Of a DNA stretch of 64,000 nucleotides, positions 1 to 10,145 are shown in pieces. The notes below the pieces were generated by a model, which saw only the letters and a list, made by a program, of their open reading frames with translations, had not been told where the DNA came from and searched no databases. The position numbers and the translations under genes were made by a program. How positions within the stretch are numbered: the stretch's first letter is position 1; every line of letters begins with the position of its first letter. The stretch comes from Fragilaria radians (Eukaryota > Bacillariophyta > Fragilariophyceae > Fragilariales > Fragilariaceae): the NCBI GenBank assembly GCA_900642245.1, contig CAAAJI010000009.1, positions 241,384-305,383 on the forward strand, read 5' to 3'.

Positions 1-450
1 CCTACAAAATCACCAACAACAATGCCCACAAAGTCACCAACATCAATGCCAACAGCAATGCCCACAAAGTCACCAACAACAAGCCCTACAGAATCACCAA
101 CAACAATGCCTACAGAATCACCAACAACAATGCCTACAGAATCACCAACAACAATGCCTACAAAATCACCTACCACAATGCCCACAAAGTCACCAACATC
201 AATGCCAACAGCAATGCCCACAAAGTCACCAACAACCATGCCTACAGAATCACCAACATCCATGCCTACAGAATCACCAACAGCAATGCCTACAGAATCA
301 CCAACAGCAATGCCTACAGAATCACCAACAACAATGCCCACAAAGTCACCAACATCAAGCCCTACAGAATCACCAACAGCAATGCCCACAAAGTCACCAA
401 CATCAATACCAACAGCAATGCCCACAAAGTCACCAACAACAAGTCAACCA
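1..450 (+). repeat. Tandem 12/24-bp coding minisatellite (PT repeat)
   Basis: A tandem array of 24-bp units encodes xPTxSPTx, made of 12-bp halves, with occasional extra 12-bp MPTA-type units. Units differ at the codon for the residue after PT (Glu or Lys) and at the Ser/Thr/Ala position, so all changes keep the frame. The array probably continues upstream of the window. Confidence 0.9.
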
Positions 451-798
451 ACTACAACAAAACCAACACCTAGTCCAACTATAATTCCAACAACAAGGGA
501 GCCTACTTTACTTACAACAACTTCACCATCATCAGTTTTATCCAACAGTCCAACAACAATAGATCCCACCACAGCAATGCCTACACTATCCACAATGACA
601 ATTCAGCCCACTTCTCTGAATTTGACATCATGCAGTCAGCTTGAACAGATTCAACTTATGGGTTGTGCAAGTATTCAACAGCTTTCACCTGGACAGTTAA
701 AGAGGCTTTTGTCAACATGTGAAAACTCATTTGAAGGAAGAGTGAATGATCTGAAGAGGCTGATTAGAAACTGTGACTTGAGTTTCCTTTCACTTTAA
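1..798 (+). CDS. PT-repeat protein, 3' part (5' end outside window)
   Basis: The reading frame is open from the first base and stops with TAA at 796-798, so the protein begins upstream of the window. The first ~150 residues are a Pro-Thr/Ser-Pro-Thr repeat (units such as MPTESPTT, MPTKSPTS). This is followed by a less regular Thr/Pro/Ser stretch and a compact C-terminal segment of about 58 residues with three cysteines (SCSQLEQ, MGCASIQ, STCENS) and a fourth near the end (RNCDLS). PT linkers of this kind are common in secreted or cell-wall-associated diatom and oomycete proteins, where they are probably O-glycosylated. The function cannot be told because the N-terminal domains are missing. 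The C-terminal cysteine segment is not one I recognise. The reading frame is certain; the role is not. Confidence 0.75.
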   Translation, partial: PTKSPTTMPTKSPTSMPTAMPTKSPTTSPTESPTTMPTESPTTMPTESPTTMPTKSPTTMPTKSPTSMPTAMPTKSPTTMPTESPTSMPTESPTAMPTESPTAMPTESPTTMPTKSPTSSPTESPTAMPTKSPTSIPTAMPTKSPTTSQPTTTKPTPSPTIIPTTREPTLLTTTSPSSVLSNSPTTIDPTTAMPTLSTMTIQPTSLNLTSCSQLEQIQLMGCASIQQLSPGQLKRLLSTCENSFEGRVNDLKRLIRNCDLSFLSL

Positions 799-2064
799 GT
801 TAGGTGCACTCATATTTTTCTGCTGTTATTGAACTTCTTAGGTTGGATTTCTACTACATGCTGATTAGATTTGGATATATTACATATTTGAAGAATTCCA
901 TCTGTTTTTTCAGCATATGTGCCCAAGATTTTAGAAGATTGAAACAAATTATTCCTACCAAACTTTGTCAAGAAATGTAAGGATATGAAATATCTGAGTC
1001 CTTGTGAAGCTGATTTACTCTACCAATTATTTCAGACTTAGAAGTTTCTAATGAAAAGCAGGTAAATTCCCCAGTTTCCAAATATAATCCATGCAAGTAT
1101 CCAGAAATATGCATTCACTTATCTTTCTTTAGAAGTTTCCATGAAAGGAGTCCTTTTTAACGGTTTTCTTCACATAACTATTTTTATTTTGAAAATAAGA
1201 TTTTTTGACCTATACTTATTTGAATTTCCTCACTTATTGATCTTATTCTGGCAACTGCGGCAAATGGCCTTGGTTTTTCATGTACTTTGTGTTTCTTGAA
1301 TTGAAGCAATTCCACTTGTCTTCTGCTCCAGTCATGATATTTAGCTGATCAGATGGCATTCAAATTTTTTCTGCTGCATTTAATGGCAAATATTTTGAAG
1401 GATTAATCTATACGCTAATGACCAAAATTAGTCCTTAAAGAACAATTCAATGTACCTACGAGTGAAAATTTGGTAATCGACGTGCTGCAATTGTCTTTGT
1501 CCCATCCAATGACCGAGAAGTCCACTTCAACAGCGCTACTAGTACTAGGAAAAACGCGGAGGTCAAATCAAGAAACACATTGACGCGATAAAAAAAAGCA
1601 ACCCACCAAAGGTTTCTGCCTATCTTAATGCTAGTTATGTTGGTAATCTTTTCAAGGCATGTTGGTAAGCTTATCTACACCTTATTTGAAATTTTGCTCT
1701 TTGGATGATAATTCTTCTTGAATGTTTTAAATTCATTGTTTATGGCATGCATGTCTTCCTCTTGAAAGCTACCTGCAATTGTTGTTGTGTCTGATATTTA
1801 ATTTCAGCAACAATTATTCTCTGAAGATTTTTAGTATTCAACCCATTTTTTACGCTGTTCAGGCATGGTTCCTTGAGGTATATCACATAGTTTGCTTTCA
1901 ATTGTGATCATTTACCATGTAATCATCATCCTTGCCAAACCTAATAGATAAAGGTACTGTGTGCGTGCCACTGCAAATAGTACAGCTTTTTCATCCTGAA
2001 TCTTTTCATAACAACTGGTTTGACGTATTTCAGGTGAACAACTAACCCTATCCCAAGTTTAATA
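799..2064. other. Intergenic, no supported gene
   Basis: AT-rich spacer between the PT-repeat gene and VAC14. A slightly more GC-rich patch at about 1490-1600 holds a 24-codon ATG ORF (1509-1583) with no recognisable content. The sequence just before VAC14 (tttcag at about 2028-2033) could be the 3' splice site of a 5'-UTR intron, but this is only a possibility. Confidence 0.5.
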
Positions 2065-5000
2065 ATGAAGGTCCTTGAGGTCATTTCCAAAATCGGATTG
2101 ACCGCCAGTATTCAAAGAGCAAGTAATTTCCTTCATTTCATCAACGAATCCATCAAATCGACAAGTATGGATCGAGATCATTATCAACAAACTGGTGAAG
2201 TCGAATCGGATATTGAATCAGATGAAGAGGATGATGATAGCTCAGATACCTCAAAGGTTACTGGAGGCGTTCCACGTCAACATGCAGAAGATGCGTTTTC
2301 TTCGTCGTCGGAGGATGACGATGTACCACCTTTGAGGAGACAAGTCGTAAGACGTATTACGCCAGCATCATCCGAATTCGACAAAGCGCTACTATCTGGT
2401 ATTCCCAGTATTGGAGCTGCTTCCTTTGATGGGAGTGAATTTACGCCAGAGATTGACATGACTGTAATGCCACATCCTCAAGAGGCATCCGAAGATGGAA
2501 AATCAACAGCGTCGGAGGAAATGTCCTTTTCGCAAGTTTCTAGAAAAACAAAAATTTCGAAGCGTCTTCTGCGCTTCCCAGGCATGGAAAACTCTCATTT
2601 TCGGCAGAATCTTGCTACAAATCATGCTTCTGCATCAACTTCTGGTCTTTCTCATTCTCCCTCAATATCGTCTCAAGAAAATACTACCAACACCACTACT
2701 ACTACTACTACAATGACAACAACAACCGCAAGACCATCCAACTTGGGAGAGGATTTTTCGAACGGAGTTTTACCAGATGTACTCATGTCGGTGCGGCAGA
2801 AAATTGAATCAATGTCACTTTTTGATTCTGACATGATGAAACTTGTCGAAGGTGCGGAGCAATGGCAACGAGAAAGTCTCAAGCGGAGCACTCAACAAAG
2901 TCTTTCAGCTGCTGTCTTAGTGTCATTGGCACACAAGCGCTATGAAAGGCGTCGATTGGCAGCCATGGAAATTGAAAAAGTTGTACGTGGCCTTGTTCAA
3001 CAACAAGAAATAGATAGAATACGATCCATATTGTTATTATTATCCGATGACTATGTCAGATCAACCTCGGAAGATGCACGAAAGGGAGGAGTCGTAGCTC
3101 TAGCTGCTTGTGGCATTGGCTTGAAGAAGGCTGGAAATTGTCCCAAAACGAAGGAGTGCCGAGATTTGATTCTGGCTAGTGTTGTTCATGCCTGTCAAGA
3201 TCATTCTCAAAGAGTTCGTTACTATGCAACAGAGTCGCTTTTCAATGTTGTCAAAATAAATCCCACCATCGCTGTGCAGCATTTCTTTATTTTATTTGAA
3301 ATCCTGAGATCTCTCTTTGCTGACGTCGATGTCGATGTTCGAAGTGGAGCAGAGCTCTTAGATAAGAAACTAAAGGAAGTCATTGTCGGAGCCATCAACT
3401 CTGGAAGCTTCTCTGTAGACGCATGCGTACCCATATTTGGACGTTTCATCTATATGCGGAATAAGGCAACTCAACGTTTGACATTAACGTGGCTACAAGA
3501 ACTAAATGAGAAGCTGGTGGGAAACCCTGTGCTGGAATTCTTGCACTTATTCCTCGGAGGTATATTCGCCATGATTGCAGATCCCAATAATCAAATTCGT
3601 CAATCGGCTCTTGCTTTCTTGCAATCTGTACTACCAAAACTCTTAATGACAGACAACCAGATATTTGAAGATCAAGGTGCTTCCATGAAGATGGATTTTG
3701 ACAAGCTTATTCAGAGCTTAGTCACAACCCTGGAGCATCCAGATCCTTTTGTCCGAAAAGTAGCCATGTATTGGATGTCTCGTATTGTAAAAGCATACAT
3801 AGGAGATGTCGGAAACAAGTCAAGTCCAGCCACAATTTCTGTTCGTAATTCAGTCCCACATGTTTTACCAGGCATATTACTCAGTATCGGAGATACATTC
3901 CATTCGAAGGTATCAACAAAAGACTCATTTCTACCAGATCAAACAACTCACTCTCTAGCACAGCAAACCAATATTTGTCTCCAAACTTCTGTCAAGAAAG
4001 ATGGCAACGTATATGTGACACATCTCGATGGCTTTATTGTAGCATTGCGGGAAGAATTGGATTCGCCTGGAAGGGACTCTTCAGCCGCCATTGAACGAAA
4101 ACAGTATCGCTTAGATATGACTACAGATGGCTCAGGTATTGAGAGTACTGGTTGGTTCCGAGTGGCAAAGGATAGACCCAAAAATTACGAAGAAGAAGCA
4201 ACTTCGAAATCACGACTTTGTGCTCTCGAATGGATCACTGTATTGTACGAACATGTTGTTCCAGATGTGTTAAAAGCAGACGTAAGTTAACTATTGACTC
4301 TTTCCCCGATAATGCTGGTTCTCACGTTTATCACAAACTCGTGCAGTTTTCAAGAGAATTCATTAATCCCATAATTCACCAAATTACTGGTAATCCACCA
4401 GAACTAATTATTCGAAAAAGTTTAGAAGTTCTAGCCAAAATTACAGTGCCTGTGGCCGGTGAACCAAAGAACATAACCAATTTAACTGATCAAGCCTTGA
4501 GTGCCTTGGTATTTTCTCATCAAGAGCCGGATAGAAGTATACCGTCATCATGTTCAATGCCGGAAAGTCCAATGACAAATTTAGATGCAGCATATGCTCT
4601 AGAAATACTAGATGCCAGGCGGAGTCAATACAAATCCCGAGACCGTGCTGTGTTCACTGCACTAATTCAACTTCACTCACACAACCATCAATTACTTGAG
4701 GGTTTATCTCGAGTTATCCAGATCATGTGCTCCTTGCAACCACCTGAGTTTGTGTTTGTCTCCTTCGCTATTGAATTGGATGCATTTATTGCACAAGCGA
4801 TGTTTCGAGCAAAAGAAAAAAAGGAAGCTACAGGTAGTCAGGAATTTCTCTCACCTGATCTTGCGTTTGTATCATCCTTCATTCAGCAAATGTCGAATGT
4901 CTTGCTCGTTACCAACGAAACAAATGGCCTTCGTGAGTTGTTACGAGATTGTATCGGTAAACGATCAAATAGCGAAAGGGACAAACGTCGAGTAAAGTTG

Positions 5001-5801
5001 TTTCACATTCTGCTTCATTCTTTTGCGCATAACTTGATGGCGTCCACTGCATTGTGTCTTTGGGCAGGAGCATATAGAAGTGCAACTTACTTTTTGCAGA
5101 ACATTCATCCCCTTGATATTCACTTAATTTTCCTCCTAGAACTTGATCGTCTGGTGGAGTTATTGGAACGACCACTCTTTCGCCATTTACATTTGCGAAT
5201 GTTAGAGGCTGATGATGATCCCAAGGCCGAAGGAAGTGGAAGCATGCTCTTTCGAATTCTCGCGCTGCTTTTGATGATTGTCCCTCAAAGTACATGCTAT
5301 TATGTTTTAAGGGATAGGCTGATGTCATTATCGCGATTCCGACATTGCACTTTAAGGAAACCGCTGCAGATAACTGTCAGCGATGAAGAATTGGAGGCGG
5401 CTTGGATTTATGCTTCACATGTTACAGAAGTTCGCCAGTTACATTGCGATGTGGCTTGGGACACGATACGATCGGAAAGTTTGGAAACTTTCACTATTTC
5501 AGACGAAGAGCGTAATCATGATATGGGTAGTCAGCGACGCGATTGGTTAGGATTCGCCAACGAAGAAGAAGAGATGGCAAGCAAGATAAAGGCCCATGAA
5601 CAACATCAAATGGAAAAGTTTGAAATGTCGGAACTGAGAAAGGGAGGCAACCAATATCATGATATCGAAAAAATACAAAGTACAACAGTAAAGCGTTATA
5701 TTCTTCCAGATAGTAGTCCGCCAAGTGAAAAAACAGAAGACGATGCTATTGCAGCAGAGAATGACGAATGGAAATCGTTCTGGAAGGAGAGTGTATCGTA
5801 A
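2065..5801 (+). CDS. VAC14: VAC14 homologue, scaffold of the PIKfyve/FIG4 PI(3,5)P2 complex (two exons)
   Basis: Exons 2065-4281 and 4347-5801 give about 1,223 residues. After a ~280-residue acidic, Ser-rich, probably disordered extension comes the Vac14 N-terminal HEAT region, starting near KRYERRRLAAMEIEKVV and including the family's RKGGVVALAAC and RYYATESLFNVVKI segments. Exon 2 carries the Vac14/Fig4-binding C-terminal domain, with LLMIVPQSTCYYVLRDRL matching the animal and yeast signature. VAC14 multimerises by HEAT repeats and holds the Fab1/PIKfyve kinase and FIG4 phosphatase together on endolysosome membranes. The human protein is ~780 residues, so the extra length is mostly the N-terminal extension. 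The chosen ATG is the first in frame; a second at 2167 (MDRDHYQ) also fits. The stop lies 70 bp from the convergent RsfS stop. Confidence 0.92.
4282..4346 (+). other. Intron of VAC14 (65 nt, phase 0)
   Basis: Consensus donor GTAAGT at 4282 and acceptor GTGCAG ending at 4346. Removing these 65 nt joins KAD in frame 1 directly to FSREFINP in the next frame and restores the alignment pattern with other VAC14 proteins. Reading through instead would end exon 1 at a stop six bases into the intron (4288-4290). Confidence 0.85.
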
Positions 5802-5871
5802 GCATGTCTGTTATGAATAGATTACATGTCTACTTCCGTGATATATATATTTAACAAAAGTCAATCTATAT

Positions 5872-6816
5872 TTAAAATAGTTTTCTACCGCGACGTTTCT
5901 TGGAACCCACCCTACGCGTCGACCTCGTAACTACACTTTTGTGCTCGATATTCCACCTCTGTAACTGAGATACATGAAAGTCCATTTCACCTTGATTCGT
6001 TGTTTCTCCATATCCTAACGGGACTGGATTTTTGCTAACATACTCATCCATTTCAGTTTCGCTTGACATATTCACTTTGAACAAGTCGTCAGTCCCATCG
6101 CAGAGTGCTTCCAAATTCAATTGCTTTCGGGTTTTCTCCGACAGAATTTGTACTATATAATTGCCGCAATCTACCAATTGCCAATCAGAGTCCCCTCCCT
6201 CAGCTCCTAAAATTGCCCCTTCTACTCCACGACTACCCAACTTGCGTTTCTTCAAATGACGAACTAAAAAGTCGGAAAGTAATTTAATGTGATGTAACGA
6301 CCTACCTGTGGCAAAGATCTGTCCTTCAGCACCACCCAAACTCCTTCGTTTTTCTAGAGCTACTTTCACATCAGATGCACCCAATTGTATCAATGCATTT
6401 CTAATCTCGTCTGGTGTAAGCAAGTATCCTTCACGGACTTCCAAGTCTGCCATACCATACTTATGTTCCTTATCAGGTTTTTGAAACGAAAGTGCCTTTC
6501 GACGAGTTGATAGCCAGTCTACCGCTTTAGGTGCTTCGATAGGATTCGATTTAGGATAAGACCGATCAGACTTTTTACTAGGAGAAAGAGCAGGAGACTT
6601 GTTAACATTATCACCACCACGGAGAGGACGATTAGGAGGAATCCACTCTGTCATCCTCTCCATATCATCCACAGTCTCTTCTGGAAACGTGGATGATGAA
6701 TCTGACTTGTTCGTTTCTGAAGATCCTTTACTACTACTCCATACTCGAATGATGGGGCTGAAGCCAGAATTTCGAAGGATAGTATTGCTTTGACGAGAAA
6801 ATCGGTTCAGCAGCAT
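5872..6816 (-). CDS. Ribosomal silencing factor RsfS / Iojap family, probably organellar
   Basis: 314 residues from the ATG at 6814-6816. An N-terminal stretch rich in Arg, Ser and Asn with almost no acidic residues (MLLNRFSRQSNTILRN) looks like a mitochondrial presequence. Residues ~130-245 form the RsfS/DUF143 domain: LTPDEIRNALIQLGASDV, then a long basic insertion, then the hallmark DWQLVDCGNYIVQILSE and a final LNLEALCDG like the usual LE.LW. RsfS binds ribosomal protein L14 (bL14m) and blocks subunit joining; the mitochondrial form (MALSU1) aids large-subunit assembly. The C-terminus is a basic tail (RRVGSKKRRGRKLF). There is no ASAF motif, so mitochondrion is favoured over plastid. Convergent with VAC14, 70 bp between stops. 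Confidence 0.85.
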   Translation of the reverse strand: MLLNRFSRQSNTILRNSGFSPIIRVWSSSKGSSETNKSDSSSTFPEETVDDMERMTEWIPPNRPLRGGDNVNKSPALSPSKKSDRSYPKSNPIEAPKAVDWLSTRRKALSFQKPDKEHKYGMADLEVREGYLLTPDEIRNALIQLGASDVKVALEKRRSLGGAEGQIFATGRSLHHIKLLSDFLVRHLKKRKLGSRGVEGAILGAEGGDSDWQLVDCGNYIVQILSEKTRKQLNLEALCDGTDDLFKVNMSSETEMDEYVSKNPVPLGYGETTNQGEMDFHVSQLQRWNIEHKSVVTRSTRRVGSKKRRGRKLF

Positions 6817-8604
6817 GGTTTTATTCCTTGCTTGAAATTAAATTTAAGTTCAGTGTCAAGATGAAGAATTTAATTTCCGGTAAGGTAATTCAATTACCGT
6901 TGATAACAAACTACTATACTAGTCCCAGAAGCATTTTGGATTTGTTTTTTTTTATGAAATTTTGGATTTGTTGTTTATGTGATAACATCCCATGTTGGGA
7001 TTCCTATGAAAAAAGAAGCTCTAATTTTTCCAGTCTTTGATATTCTTATTGAAGCCCATTCAGACGTGCAGCCTTTTCTGCTTCTCCTCTTTCTAAGACG
7101 GGTTATCAGTTGTCATTCCACTGACCTTGGGAACAGAATAAGTAAAATGGGCACGGATGAAATTGGCAAAATATATTATTGTATAGCCTAGGGGAATTTC
7201 TAATACCAGTATGTTTTGAATCGAGAATTTACAAGATATTCACAAAGATCAGATTTTGGTTAATAAATATGCAGGCATGCAACAAAGCCAAAGAGTGTAA
7301 TCTTAAGTAGCGATACATATGAATGTTGTTTGATGCTAAAATGTCGAATCCATAAAGTTGGCATTTTGAATCTTCTCCAACTTGTCGAAGTGCTTGGAGT
7401 GTTAAATTGTAGAAGTCAGATGTTGATATGAACTTAAGGGTAATAATGCTTATACTTCGTGTAGAACTTAATCCAACTAGAGTGTAATATAATTTGAAGG
7501 TTAAATTAATGAAATATGATCCTATTCTACTTCCAATTATTTTACAAAGCAAATTGTGTTTTCACCATATACTTCTTCAGATGCTCATAGGATTGCTATT
7601 TATCAAGTGCAAATTGCTGTCCTAATCACATGTGCTCCAGTTCTTATCAAATTATGCGTATGTTAAATATGCTAATCTTCCATGCCACCATATCTTCACG
7701 CTACTCTGGAGCCTTTGATGGATGATGCTTTCGGGGGAAAGAAAATATCAGCTGAGGTCACTCAACCTCTCTGCAGGATACGAGAAGTATGCCTAAGTCC
7801 TTCCGTGCACAATTGAGTAGAATACTCTCGAGTATAATTCATCCAATTCCAAGATAATTTACCCTTGTAAGACTCTCTGCTACACTTATAAGAGTATATG
7901 TCTCCAAGTAAAGTTCTCTACAGATCAACTAGTAGACTTGAGGTGTTGGAATGCCAGACTGTATATTTGTCTGGCTGCCATGCTGAAAAGAATTAATGCC
8001 AAAAGAAAATACGGAAGTTTATTGATGAATTCAACAGCTATCAAATTTACATAGTATTTCAATCCTTTTTAAGTCCTGTCAATAGTTGATGCGTCTAGGC
8101 AAGAACGTGACTATATATATCTTGCCATATTTAACTGGTATTAGATATCTCGTTAGACCTTCACTCCTGCCATTTTCTTATCAATATTTATTTTGCAATC
8201 ATGGTCAAGCCTTGACCATAGCTACTAGAACCCTGTATTTTTCATCCTTCTTTTCTCATCTGGTCATGTTCCTGTTGTTCAATAATAGGCACAAGACAGC
8301 TTCACTTTTCCTTTCGGAATCAATGGATGAGTTGAGACGTCTGGAAGATTTATTCTGGCTGTATCAAAATATAGGCAATAATTTTGAGACACAAGTTGAA
8401 AAATCTGCTCACGTAACAAAACAGTATCCGTGATTGGCGAGTTTAAAATGTATATCGTTGGAACTAATCAGTAAATCTTTCTTGTTTCCTTTCGTCCTCG
8501 CTAACAACGATCGAAGAAATCTGAGATCCTACTTACTACATAAGTTCATGATTGCCATGTAAACGCTTCAATTTTCAATTGTCTGCTCTCACAATATCAT
8601 CATC
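6817..8604. other. Intergenic, no supported gene
   Basis: AT-rich. The longest open frames (complement 7229-7552; 8086-8433) lack recognisable domains, and the second opens with TTG rather than ATG. The left part is the shared upstream side of the RsfS gene; the right part is the upstream region of the kinase gene. Confidence 0.5.
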
Positions 8605-9732
8605 ATGTCTTCTTCTTCAATGGCATACCGTAAACCATTGTCGATTAATATCGCATTGATAAATGACATGGAAGATGATGACATTCACCAACAAGACTTG
8701 GGGTTATTAGGTTGGAACGAGTGTAGTAGTAGTAGTAGTCGTAGTAGTAGAATGGAAAGTTGTTGCAGAAAGAACTGCAGAGATGAAGACGATGACATCT
8801 ATCGTTGTGAGGGTCTAACAATTGGCCGTAATTATCTGCGAATCCAGGGTAAAGTTTTGTCTCAATTAGAGCCTGGATCCTTACATATGGGACATACGAT
8901 TGGCCGAGGAGCATTTAGCCGCGTCATAGTTGCAAGGATGCGAACAAACAATCAACCAGTTGCACTCAAGCAAATTCCGCTCAATTCAACCGAAAGGCAA
9001 ATGATGTTATCCAAGGAGTTGCAAATACTTTCACAGCTTGATTGTGAATGTCTAGTCACACTGCTGGGTGCATTCCTGGAATCCAACACTGTGACTCTTG
9101 TATTGGAGTATATGGATTACGGATCTTTGGATAAACTGTTCTTATCGACGAAGCACTTACCAGATAGAGTATCCGCAGCCATAACCTACCAAGCTCTTTG
9201 GGGATTATCCTATCTTCATTACGAGCATCGTCTTCATCGTGACATCAAGCCAGGGAATATTTTGTTACATAGCGATGGCTCTGTGAAGTTGTCTGATTTT
9301 GGAATATCCGCCGTCGCCGACTCGTTGAAGATGAATTCTACCGTTGTCGGTACTATGAAGTATATGGCGTTGGAACGATTGCGTAATAAGGAATACAGTA
9401 AACCATCCGACGTCTGGTCTTTGGGTTTGGTAGTTTGGCAGTGCCTCACAGGTTCGTTCTGTTTCTGTAAGTTAGAGTCTGTCGTAGAGCTAGTAGTGAC
9501 GCTGGAAGATGTTGTGTCATCATCCTCATCATCGGGTGATTCCTTACTATCCATTATGGACAACGAGTTTGATGATAATGTCAGAGAACTTTTAGAGGGT
9601 TTCCTTCAAGTTCGGCCTGAAAAACGTATGCCGGCTTGTGTATTACTAAGGTCACCTTGGTTCGAATCAGAAGGAGTGACTTCATTGGATGAGGCTAAAG
9701 TCGTTATTCGAGAATTTTTATCTCAGAGATGA
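8605..9732 (+). CDS. STE7/MAP-kinase-kinase-like protein kinase
   Basis: 375 residues, single exon. A ~95-residue Ser/Asp-rich head, including a poly-Ser run from a (GTA)n repeat at about 8725-8757, precedes a complete kinase domain. It has a glycine loop (IGRGAFSRV, ~99-107), VALK lysine (~121), HRDIKPGN catalytic loop (~210), DFG (~230) and DVWSLGLVVWQC in subdomain IX. DFGISA, VGTMKYMALERL and the activation loop DSLKMNSTVVGT resemble MAPKKs: Ser and Thr are spaced as S-x5-T, like the plant S/T-x5-S/T type. The APE motif reads ALE. All catalytic residues seem present, so it is probably active. It would phosphorylate a MAPK; the partner cannot be told. A STE20-type kinase is less likely because of the activation loop. 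Confidence 0.85.
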   Translation: MSSSSMAYRKPLSINIALINDMEDDDIHQQDLGLLGWNECSSSSSRSSRMESCCRKNCRDEDDDIYRCEGLTIGRNYLRIQGKVLSQLEPGSLHMGHTIGRGAFSRVIVARMRTNNQPVALKQIPLNSTERQMMLSKELQILSQLDCECLVTLLGAFLESNTVTLVLEYMDYGSLDKLFLSTKHLPDRVSAAITYQALWGLSYLHYEHRLHRDIKPGNILLHSDGSVKLSDFGISAVADSLKMNSTVVGTMKYMALERLRNKEYSKPSDVWSLGLVVWQCLTGSFCFCKLESVVELVVTLEDVVSSSSSSGDSLLSIMDNEFDDNVRELLEGFLQVRPEKRMPACVLLRSPWFESEGVTSLDEAKVVIREFLSQR

Positions 9733-10145
9733 CTGACTGTTTTCATTGACTTTCACCATCGATAATGACTAGAATCAAATATCTAGCAAACGCTTTTATG
9801 CACCTATTCACATCATATATATAGATTTAATCGATTTCTCTATATCATATCGTTGCATCCATCCACAGCAAGCACAGAAAGAGTCGTTTAACCTTTCGAG
9901 TCAATACATATGAAAAGCATATGAATTGATTGGCAACTAAGACGACTTTCACACTTGACAGAAGATATGTAAAATGTCGACTGACTGTGTTAGCCATGTT
10001 GATGGTATAGGAAATCATGACGAAAACACCGATTCGTGACGGTCTCTCATGGATCTATCATTGTTTTACTTTTCTTTCTGATTGGATCGATTTGAAAGTA
10101 GAGATCATGACGAAGTATCGAATAAAAAGATTCCGCCACTCCAAG
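9733..10145. other. Short convergent intergenic region
   Basis: Spacer between the kinase stop and the TatD-like stop on the other strand. It contains the inverted repeat at 9902-9928 and otherwise nothing I recognise. Confidence 0.5.
9902..9928. repeat. Inverted repeat / potential stem-loop
   Basis: Arms caatacatatg and catatgaattg pair at 10 of 11 positions around a 5-nt loop (aaaag). It lies about 170 bp past the kinase stop between convergent genes, so it could act in 3'-end formation, but this is only inferred from position. Confidence 0.4.

Noticed and set aside
1..450. CRISPR-like array
   Set aside because: The repeats are contiguous coding units without unique spacers.
7229..7552. 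107-codon minus-strand frame
   Set aside because: No recognisable content and AT-rich low-quality composition; likely chance.
8086..8433. 115-codon plus-strand frame upstream of the kinase
   Set aside because: Opens with TTG, AT-rich composition, no domain or signal; likely chance.
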